34,822 nt of DNA from XYA12-FULL-58-9 sp001798605 (GTDB lineage Bacteria > Myxococcota > XYA12-FULL-58-9), in contig DAINMX010000045.1 of NCBI GenBank assembly GCA_036736205.1, forward strand, positions 1 through 34,822, in the 5' to 3' direction. The translations under genes were made by a program, and so were the position numbers. Shown here one piece after another: positions 1 to 7,327 of this stretch (the first letter of the stretch is position 1; every line of letters begins with the position of its first letter). The notes under the pieces were generated by a model. That model made no database searches and was not told the DNA's origin. It was given only the letters and a program-made list of their open reading frames with translations.

Positions 1-2270
1 TAGACGGCGTCGTAGACTCCGGGCATCAAGGGAATGTTGTAGACGCGATCTGCCGACTCGCCGCTACTGCTCAAGACATAGGCCGAACCATTCCAGGATC
101 CGAAGGTCACGGTCTCGAGGCGGGTGTATTTCCCGGTCTCCTGTGAACGCATGTAGATATAGATGGTGCTGCTGCTGCCGGAGTTGGGAAACGACGTACT
201 TCCGTTATAGAGCAAGGCCCCGTTGACCATAGCCGGTGCCATGTCCACATCCTCATCCCAAGACACCGGGTTGTCACAATCGGCGGGACCAAAACAGTCA
301 TCCACCACCGTACCGACACAGGCCCCGGATGCGGTGCAGACGTCTCCTGTGGTGCAGTTTATTGTGTCATCACACTCGGTGCCTTCGGCCTCGGTAACGA
401 GGTCGAAGCCTTCGCTACTGCCGTTGCATAACCAGTGGGAGCAGAACGTCGCGGGACGTGGTGGTTGTGGGATTTCGCGAATAACGCAACCATCATCATC
501 CGCTCCGACATCACTCGGCGCACAGAAATCTTCGCCGGTACACCAATCACTGTCGTCGCAGTAGGCATCCACAGGGGTGTGGTATGCCTCACCCGCAAGG
601 CATGCGTCATCGGTGCACGGAACGAGATCATCGGGAACAACACCGTCGTCGTCAACCCATTCGCAGCCTGTCATATCGTTGCAGCTGTCTTGCGTGCACG
701 GGTTGTCATCGTCGCAGGTGACCACGTCGCCCCCCTGACAGACCGACAACAAGCATGTCTGATCGCTCACGCAGACAGTGGTGGTACACGGATCACCGTC
801 GTCGAGGGGTTCGAAAACACAGTTCGCACCGTCGAGGAAATCGTCTGTGCAGGGATTTGAGTCGTCGCAAACCGGGGTGAAGCACTCGGGTTCGCCACCA
901 TTGTCGCGACAGGCCGGGTCCTCAACACCGCAGGGATTGGGCACACACGGATCGTCCGTGCAACCGCCCACCTCGTCAGGGTGAAAATCGGGATCGCAGC
1001 TACAAAGATAAGTCGTGCCTTCGCCCGCGCAAACGGTCTTGTGGGTCTCACGACAGGGGTTCGGCAGGCACGGATCCTGGGTGCAGCCCCCTAGACCGTC
1101 GTCATGGTATCCACCGATGACGTTGCAACTTTCGCAGAGTTCGCCCATCCATTCATCGTCGCAGGAGCAGTGGGTCTCGCCGAGAATGACTGTACACTCC
1201 CCATGCTCCGAGCAGGTACCGGTGTTGCAAACTTCGTCGATGAGGCAAAGATCGACAACCACATGGTAGCCGAAGTCACAAGTGCAGGTGGTATTGCCGC
1301 CATCACTGAGACAAACAGTGCGATGGTCCCCGATGCAGGGATTGGGCAAGCACGGATCTAGCGTGCATCCATCGGCACCATCGTCGTGGTAGCCATCCGC
1401 GACGGCACAACCGTCACAATGCAACCCAGCCCACCCCAGATCGCAAGCACACCGGGTAGTTCCCTCGACCTCGCTGCAGTCGCCGTGGCCGGCGCAAGTT
1501 GTGACAGTGCAGAAAGTGTCCATCACACAATCGCCTGCGTCGGCATGAAAGCCCGCAGGACAATCACAGGATGCCGTACCTTCCACGGCAATGCACACGA
1601 AGGGACTGACACAAGTATTGGGAATGCAGGGATCATCGGTGCATCCCCCCAAACCATCACCGTGATATCCATCGTTGCACACCTGGCACGAGACGCCGGC
1701 GTAGCCTGGGGCACAATCGCAAACAACGACTCCGGAGGTGTCATCACAATTGCCATGGCCCGCACAGGACAACTCGTCGCAGAAGGTGTTCGCGACACAA
1801 ACCCCCAGGCTTTCATGACTGCCCGCGGGGCACTTACAGACGGCGTTCATCTCCTCGATGACGCACACCTTGCCCTCTTCACATGGAGAGGGGACACAGG
1901 GGTCCGTGGTGCAACCCCCGGCCCCGTCACTGTGATAGTTGGCGGCGCAGTCTACGCAATCGAGGCCGTCATAGCCCATGAGGCACTCGCAAACACCGCT
2001 ATCGGTGTCACAGGTTCCATGATCCCCGCAACCTGCAACGACACAGCTGCCCTGGTGAACGCATGTGCCGTCGTGCGGAACTGTGCCCGGTATGCACTCA
2101 CAAACGGCCACTTTGTCGTGTTCGACGCAATGGGTGTTGGGTTTTGGGCACGTGTCGCTGTCACAAACGGCCCCAACGGTTGAAACCTTGTCAGCACAGT
2201 TGCAAACCAAGCCCAACGCAAGCACCAAGGAGAGACGGCAATAGAATCGACCAACCTCGCATACCCGCAT
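1..2270 (-). CDS. Secreted Cys-rich EGF-like repeat protein, C-terminus cut by window edge
   Basis: An uninterrupted reading frame runs from an ATG at 2270 to base 1 without a stop, so about 756 residues are visible and the C-terminus is missing. A GAGGAG ribosome site lies about 7 bases upstream. The N-terminus has a hydrophobic export-like segment (about residues 13-24) ending in Cys residues, with no clean lipobox. Residues about 36-330 are repeated EGF-like modules (patterns such as CxGHGxC, CxCxxGY and YHxDGxGGCTxDPC). Residues about 340-620 switch to CDDxNPCTxDxC-type repeats common in secreted proteins of Myxococcota-like bacteria. From about residue 650 a Cys-poor, Ser/Tyr-rich domain begins. 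No CxxCH haem motif is visible. It is the last visible gene of the cytochrome operon, 52 bp after the barrel gene, which suggests a surface partner, adhesin or scaffold. The function is not known. Confidence 0.85.
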   Translation of the reverse strand, partial: MRVCEVGRFYCRLSLVLALGLVCNCADKVSTVGAVCDSDTCPKPNTHCVEHDKVAVCECIPGTVPHDGTCVHQGSCVVAGCGDHGTCDTDSGVCECLMGYDGLDCVDCAANYHSDGAGGCTTDPCVPSPCEEGKVCVIEEMNAVCKCPAGSHESLGVCVANTFCDELSCAGHGNCDDTSGVVVCDCAPGYAGVSCQVCNDGYHGDGLGGCTDDPCIPNTCVSPFVCIAVEGTASCDCPAGFHADAGDCVMDTFCTVTTCAGHGDCSEVEGTTRCACDLGWAGLHCDGCAVADGYHDDGADGCTLDPCLPNPCIGDHRTVCLSDGGNTTCTCDFGYHVVVDLCLIDEVCNTGTCSEHGECTVILGETHCSCDDEWMGELCESCNVIGGYHDDGLGGCTQDPCLPNPCRETHKTVCAGEGTTYLCSCDPDFHPDEVGGCTDDPCVPNPCGVEDPACRDNGGEPECFTPVCDDSNPCTDDFLDGANCVFEPLDDGDPCTTTVCVSDQTCLLSVCQGGDVVTCDDDNPCTQDSCNDMTGCEWVDDDGVVPDDLVPCTDDACLAGEAYHTPVDAYCDDSDWCTGEDFCAPSDVGADDDGCVIREIPQPPRPATFCSHWLCNGSSEGFDLVTEAEGTECDDTINCTTGDVCTASGACVGTVVDDCFGPADCDNPVSWDEDVDMAPAMVNGALLYNGSTSFPNSGSSSTIYIYMRSQETGKYTRLETVTFGSWNGSAYVLSSSGESADRVYNIPLMPGVYDAV

Positions 2271-2322
2271 GCTATTCTCCTCGTTGTTTCTTAACTGCCC
2301 CAACAGCGCTTTCGTATGATAT

Positions 2323-3987
2323 TCACAACCAGTCGTGTGCGGACAACCACAGGTGCGTCTCGAATCCATTCCCAGCCTCGCCAAACATCGTGCGGCCGCG
2401 CAGACCCAGACTCCAGCTCGGCGCGACCGCCCAAGCGAGAGCGATCCAGCTCGAGGTGGAGATCAACATATCGCCACTTTCTGTGGGCAACAACACCCCA
2501 ATCTGTTGCCACAAGTCGACGCGCAGCGAAGTGGTGAGCTCGAGACCAACGCCAATCTCCCCGTACTGTGCCGGTAACAAGCCGAACTCTCCCCGATAGC
2601 CGAGACTCAGTCGCATTCGCCACCAGTTGGACGCGACCATGGCAAGCGACGGCGCAACCCACAGACGCGGATCTGACCAAGTTGCATCGGTGACGCCGCC
2701 ACCAGCGATGTTGGCGGTGAGTGCGAGAGGACCGACGCGACCTAGGGCGGTGTCCAGCGCAGCGTAGGTATCCCAAGTGCCGCTGTTGTCGAGATACCCT
2801 GCCGGTAGCCGTACGCTCGCACTCGCGAGTGGTGGATCTTGCCAGCGCCGTGCCGCAATACGAAGGGTGGTTGTCTCGAGAACGCGGTACGACGAGGTCA
2901 CGGTCATCCGATCGAGAGTAACGGCCGACGCGGCACCGTCGACGACCAACAAACCGGCTTCTGCGTCGATCCACCAACGTCTACCCACACCCAATGTGAG
3001 TCCGGCACTGCTCTCGAGTCCCTCGCTCTTGCCGTTCTGCCCGAGCCAGCTGGCACCCATGCCGTAGGAGCCGAAGCCCCATGAAAAGTTCTTGCTCCCT
3101 GACAACCAAAGCGAAGCAAATGGTAAATCGAGTCCGGGCATCGAGGTGAGGAGATCTGGACGCAGGCCGGCACCGACTTCTACTTTCATGAGCTCGGCGA
3201 GCTCGTAGCTGAGTGCCGCCCCATCGTACAGACCGAAACGCAGACGCGAAGACGGCATGCGCCCGAGCGCCAACCCGAGCTTCGACACCCCGAGATAACT
3301 GAGAGAAGCCTGGTAGACATCAACCCGCAACGGATCGGCGGGTCGGAAGCGAGCGCCGTCGGGCTGTATGGTTTGGCCGTCGACCCGCAGGTCAGCGTCC
3401 ACCCAAAAGTCACCGTCGTCATCGATGGGCCCGTGGACGCTGGCGTCGAGTTCTTGGCGTTGATAAATTGAAACAGGATTTGCGTCGACGTAGACCCAGG
3501 CAACGCCGCGCAAATACGCGCTGCTACGGACCTGGCGCAGAACCGGCACAGGCGCTCTGTTCTCATTGAAGGAAATTTTCGTGAAGGTCGTCGTGCTCAG
3601 CTGTTTCCACACCCCGTCGGTAAGCGAAGGTGCTCGCAATGTGGCGGCCGGCGCGTCTCGAACTGGGCGGTGTTGACGCAAAATCACCGCGGGATCGCCA
3701 ATCCGCGGTGCCCTCGTCATCTCGACATAGCGCGCAACACAGCTGTGTGGGGCGGTGTCCAACACCTCGAGGCGAGCAATCGTCTTGCCACCGGCCGTGA
3801 CCTTGGCACCATCACCCACCCCAACGCCATGTGTTGAACCACGATCCAGATAGACACGCTCGGCGTGAACGTAAGTCACGAGAGCCCGCAACGCGAGCCT
3901 GCTCTTGGCGTCGCCGACAACAGGCCAAACCACAAGGGCCAGCGCGACGAGGACAGTGACGACGGTGAGCTTGCGAGGGGAACCCAT
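2323..3987 (-). CDS. Probable outer-membrane beta-barrel protein with N-terminal SH3-like domain
   Basis: The 554-aa protein begins with a clear signal peptide (hydrophobic core after a Lys/Arg start, cleavage probably after residues VVGDA). Residues about 30-100 look like an SH3-like soluble domain (a 'YLDRGSxxGVxxGD' pattern). From about residue 140 to the end the sequence alternates polar and hydrophobic residues with many Trp, Tyr and Gly, and it finishes in an amphipathic strand ending WL, as expected for an outer-membrane barrel. The ATG at 3987 overlaps the TGA of the upstream lipoprotein cytochrome (TGATG), so translation is probably coupled; a TTG one codon earlier is a less likely start. 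Sitting between a cytochrome lipoprotein and a secreted protein, it is a candidate porin sheath for electron transfer, comparable in role to MtrB. I see no direct sequence match to MtrB, so this role is inference. Confidence 0.75.
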   Translation of the reverse strand: MGSPRKLTVVTVLVALALVVWPVVGDAKSRLALRALVTYVHAERVYLDRGSTHGVGVGDGAKVTAGGKTIARLEVLDTAPHSCVARYVEMTRAPRIGDPAVILRQHRPVRDAPAATLRAPSLTDGVWKQLSTTTFTKISFNENRAPVPVLRQVRSSAYLRGVAWVYVDANPVSIYQRQELDASVHGPIDDDGDFWVDADLRVDGQTIQPDGARFRPADPLRVDVYQASLSYLGVSKLGLALGRMPSSRLRFGLYDGAALSYELAELMKVEVGAGLRPDLLTSMPGLDLPFASLWLSGSKNFSWGFGSYGMGASWLGQNGKSEGLESSAGLTLGVGRRWWIDAEAGLLVVDGAASAVTLDRMTVTSSYRVLETTTLRIAARRWQDPPLASASVRLPAGYLDNSGTWDTYAALDTALGRVGPLALTANIAGGGVTDATWSDPRLWVAPSLAMVASNWWRMRLSLGYRGEFGLLPAQYGEIGVGLELTTSLRVDLWQQIGVLLPTESGDMLISTSSWIALAWAVAPSWSLGLRGRTMFGEAGNGFETHLWLSAHDWL

Positions 3988-4766
3988 CAATCATCCCCCG
4001 CCACACCACGGGGATGACAATTCACACAGCGTGAGCTCGTGCAGGAGTAGTTGCCGACCTCATTGTGTTTTGGGTTCATCGACGTGCAGAGATGCTCGTG
4101 GCAATCAATGCAGGAAAACGTTCCGTAGCCGGAGGGGTGACAAGTCGTGCAGCTAAGGCCTCCATGCCGACCGCTCACAATTGGAAAATACGAATCGTGC
4201 TGGGCGCGGCTCATCCCCTCCCCAGTGGGATGACAGGCGTAGCAGGTGGTCGGTCCGTAAACATAGTCGGCGAGACCGACATGAAAAAGGTCTGTCGCTG
4301 CTTGGGCATGTTCGTGACAATCAATGCAGGAGAACGAGCCGGCGCCAGCGACATGACAGGATGCGCAAGCGAGACCACCGTGGTTGCCTGTTTTGATCGG
4401 AAAGAACCGCTCGTGATCCTCGCGGCTGATCGAACCGGTGCCCGTGGGATGACAGTCGTAGCAAGTGGTCGGTCCGTAGGCATAGCCAGCGAGGCCGGCA
4501 TGTGAAGCGTCGGTCACAGCTTGGGCGTGTTCATGGCAGGTGGTCGTGCAATCGAATTGCGTGAAGGTGTCAAAAGCACCATGGCAGGCGTTGCAGTCCA
4601 CCCCGGTGTGCGCGCCACTCGCGATCGGAAACAGATCGGTATGGGTGTTGCGGGTGATTCGTTCCCGTTCGAGCGAGTAAGGTGGAGCATAGAGCTGGTC
4701 GAGACAGCCGCCAAGGATTGTCGAGCCAATAACCGCCGCCAACCAAGGTCGAACGTTGTGGGCCAT
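3987..4766 (-). CDS. Multihaem c-type cytochrome lipoprotein (8 CxxCH plus one CxxxCH)
   Basis: I chose the ATG at 4766, two bases after the upstream stop, because it gives a textbook lipoprotein signal: short basic start, hydrophobic stretch and lipobox LGGC (259 aa). The mature protein holds eight CxxCH haem-binding motifs (CNACH, CYDCH, CASCH, CIDCH, CYACH, CTTCH, CIDCH, CVNCH) and one CTTTCH with three residues between the cysteines. It is built from about three internal repeats of about 65 residues with the pattern GxHGGLxCxxCH, CIDCHEHAQA, and YGPTTCYxCHPTG. It should be a periplasm-facing or surface lipid-anchored electron carrier. Its gene is flanked by the 30-haem cytochrome and the barrel gene, which fits a haem wire passing through or docking on the barrel. 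Confidence 0.88.
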   Translation of the reverse strand: MAHNVRPWLAAVIGSTILGGCLDQLYAPPYSLERERITRNTHTDLFPIASGAHTGVDCNACHGAFDTFTQFDCTTTCHEHAQAVTDASHAGLAGYAYGPTTCYDCHPTGTGSISREDHERFFPIKTGNHGGLACASCHVAGAGSFSCIDCHEHAQAATDLFHVGLADYVYGPTTCYACHPTGEGMSRAQHDSYFPIVSGRHGGLSCTTCHPSGYGTFSCIDCHEHLCTSMNPKHNEVGNYSCTSSRCVNCHPRGVAGDD

Positions 4767-4768
4767 GT

Positions 4769-7327
4769 TCAGTCTCCGGCACCGTTGGGATGGCACTCGT
4801 AACACTTGCGATCGGCGCATTGATATCCAGCCACCATCTCCTCGCCGAGATGTTCAGCATCCATGGAGGAGCAGCGATGGCACCGCGTGCACGCCGCAGT
4901 GAATGACGCGCACGTGTCGAATTGTAGCCCAACGAGCGTCGTATGGCACTGTAAACATGAAATGCTGCGATGGTTGCCTCGCGCCAAGGGGAAACAGCGT
5001 TCGTGCTCCGGCAGCCGGCCGCGTTGCCACCCCACGGCGTTGTGACATTGGCGGCAATCGCGACTCAAACCTGCCGCCACGTGGTCGAGACCGGAACCCG
5101 CGGTGCGCGCGTATGCATCCGCATGACAGGTCTCGCAGCGGGACGGCACGCCGCCGAAGGTGCGGTCACCGCGGGCGCGATGGCACTCATCGCAGGGCAC
5201 CATGAGGTGCCGACCATACAGCGGGAAGCGTGTCTGACCATGCGCGAGAACACCCGAGCCTTCGGCAAAAGACGTACTGTCGTGGCAACGCTCACAGAGT
5301 TTGCCGAGTCGACCGGCATGAACATCGAGGTGACACGAGACGCAACGGGGCTCTACCTGTGCACCCATCCCCTTTGGGTGACAGCTCTGACATGGCACCT
5401 GCCGATGACGGCCACGCAGGGGCAAAGCCGTACCCTCGTGATCGAAGATGGCCTGGTGCCAGTCGGCAGTCACGTGGCAGTCAGAACAGTCCCGGTCGGC
5501 TTGTGAACCACCCACACGCGCCAGAGCACTGCCCGATTGTTTGGCGTGCACGTCCTCGTGGCAATCTCGACAACGCCGTGGCAGCCCTCGATACCACGCT
5601 GTTCTGTCTCCCTCGACGCCCACGGGGATGTGGCAACGCTCACAGGCAACCGCGGTGTGGCGACCCGTGAGTGAAAAATCGGTGAGAGTCGCGTCCGTGT
5701 GCGAGAAGGTCGTTGGCTTGAAGGCCTCATTGCCGTGACAAGCGCCGCAATCAGAACCATCGGGTGCCTGGCTGTTGAACTGCCCTCGGTGCGGATCTGT
5801 GTGACAGCTGGCACAGCGGCGCGGGGCACCGCGATAGAGCACCGAGTCACCGTTGGCCTCCTGTCGATGGCAGGCTTCGCACCTCTGCCCTCGGTGCTTG
5901 CCTGCGAGCGGGAAGACGCTGTCCTTGTCGTGATCAAAGACGAGCTCAGAAAAGGAGGCGACCACGTGACAGGTCTCGCAGCCCTTGGCTCGATCGCCAC
6001 TTGCAAACTGGCCAACGTGGGGGTCGCGATGACAGCTCCCACAGCGAGCGAGGTCGAGCTCTGGCCGACGCAGGCGCGTGTAGTTCAACAACTGTGTGCG
6101 TGGGACGGGGCCACTTTTCGTGGGCTTAACCGTTGCCTCCGCAAAGAACTCGGTGTCAGCGGGATGGCAGCCATTGCAGGCAACCGCTTGATGCGCGCCG
6201 GCGAGCGGGTAACGGCTCGTCTGGTGCTCCACCAAAGAATAGCGCGATGGGAAGAAACCATTCTCATCGTGACACGACTGACAAGGCACCACCCCGGTTT
6301 TGTCCTTCGCTATCTGCCCCATGTGGGCGTCGACATGACAATCACTGCATTGTTCAAACTTCAAACCGCGCGTCTTCATGCCGCCACCGGGTTTGGACGG
6401 GTGACAACCTCCGCAATCGGCCTGACGATGTAGGCCTTTGAGGGGAAATTGGGTCTTGTCATGAAAAGTCACATCCTGGGCCTTGCCGCTGATACGCCGC
6501 CAACTCACCTCGTCATGGCATTGTTGGCAGCGACCACCGAATTTGCCGGCGTGCACATCGCGATGACAGGCGGTGCATCCCTTGGGCTGACCGATGGCAT
6601 ACTTGACGAATGTTTCTGCATTCTTCGGTTTCAGGGACCCAACCCGTTTCTCTGTGTCCGTGAGTTTGGGGTGACAACTTTCACATTCGAGTTTGCTGTG
6701 TGCGCCGCGCCTGACGAAGCTCTTGTCGTGATCGAAGCGCGGTGCCGGGGAAAATCCGGCGGCCGTATGACAGGTGTCACAGCCCCCGGACAATTGATCT
6801 CGATGCTCATCGAAATGGCAAAGCCGGCAGTCGCGAACGAGGCCGAGATAGGTGCTCTCTGCCCGTGCCGCCAGACGTTCGCGCAAGGGTTTGTCGGTCA
6901 CGTAAGAGGCGGTGTGGCAGGCCGCACATTTTGCCTTCGCGTGTTTGCCCTCTAGCGCCCAGCCGCTGCGGCTGTGATCGAATTTCTCGGTCTTGCCGTT
7001 CCAATCGGCAATCGCCGCGTTGGTGCCGCGGTGCTCCTTGTGGCACGACACGCAGCTCGCATCCTTCACCGCAGTCGTCGCGTGCAGGCCCCGCCCTTTG
7101 GCGATAAGGTCTTTGAGACCATCATGGCACTTTAAACACAGCTCGCCGTTTATCTTCTTGCCCAGATCATGACACTCGGTGCAATGGCTCAAGCCTTCGA
7201 GCTGACTGTGGGCACGACCGAGCTTGCCCGGCGAGAGAATTTGCGCCGTGGCAGTTGCTGGCAACGACATCGTGGCCACCACAGCAACAACCATAACAAC
7301 CGCAACATGTCGTGTTAGAAGATCCAT
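4769..7327 (-). CDS. Periplasmic 30-haem c-type cytochrome
   Basis: The 852-aa protein starts at the ATG at 7327, which overlaps the end of the upstream reductase gene by 13 bases and gives a good signal peptide ending near ATATAQ; a GTG at 7345 would only prepend six residues. I count 30 CxxCH motifs spread evenly from about residue 50 to the last ten residues, roughly one haem per 28 residues. The repeating unit is HDxxxxFPLxGxHxxxxCxxCH followed by RCxxCHxDxHxGQF, which supplies extra histidines as distal ligands. This architecture belongs to the large multihaem cytochromes of deltaproteobacteria. The lack of membrane segments after the signal suggests a soluble periplasmic wire between the inner-membrane reductase and the lipoprotein cytochrome. 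The extreme C-terminus (Tyr-x-Cys, then CxxCHPxG) resembles that of the lipoprotein cytochrome. Confidence 0.93.
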   Translation of the reverse strand: MDLLTRHVAVVMVVAVVATMSLPATATAQILSPGKLGRAHSQLEGLSHCTECHDLGKKINGELCLKCHDGLKDLIAKGRGLHATTAVKDASCVSCHKEHRGTNAAIADWNGKTEKFDHSRSGWALEGKHAKAKCAACHTASYVTDKPLRERLAARAESTYLGLVRDCRLCHFDEHRDQLSGGCDTCHTAAGFSPAPRFDHDKSFVRRGAHSKLECESCHPKLTDTEKRVGSLKPKNAETFVKYAIGQPKGCTACHRDVHAGKFGGRCQQCHDEVSWRRISGKAQDVTFHDKTQFPLKGLHRQADCGGCHPSKPGGGMKTRGLKFEQCSDCHVDAHMGQIAKDKTGVVPCQSCHDENGFFPSRYSLVEHQTSRYPLAGAHQAVACNGCHPADTEFFAEATVKPTKSGPVPRTQLLNYTRLRRPELDLARCGSCHRDPHVGQFASGDRAKGCETCHVVASFSELVFDHDKDSVFPLAGKHRGQRCEACHRQEANGDSVLYRGAPRRCASCHTDPHRGQFNSQAPDGSDCGACHGNEAFKPTTFSHTDATLTDFSLTGRHTAVACERCHIPVGVEGDRTAWYRGLPRRCRDCHEDVHAKQSGSALARVGGSQADRDCSDCHVTADWHQAIFDHEGTALPLRGRHRQVPCQSCHPKGMGAQVEPRCVSCHLDVHAGRLGKLCERCHDSTSFAEGSGVLAHGQTRFPLYGRHLMVPCDECHRARGDRTFGGVPSRCETCHADAYARTAGSGLDHVAAGLSRDCRQCHNAVGWQRGRLPEHERCFPLARGNHRSISCLQCHTTLVGLQFDTCASFTAACTRCHRCSSMDAEHLGEEMVAGYQCADRKCYECHPNGAGD

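Noticed and set aside
1386..2183. 265-codon plus-strand frame opposite the EGF-like gene
   Set aside because: The minus strand holds a continuous Cys-rich, repeat-structured protein with signal sequence; the plus-strand frame is its mirror.
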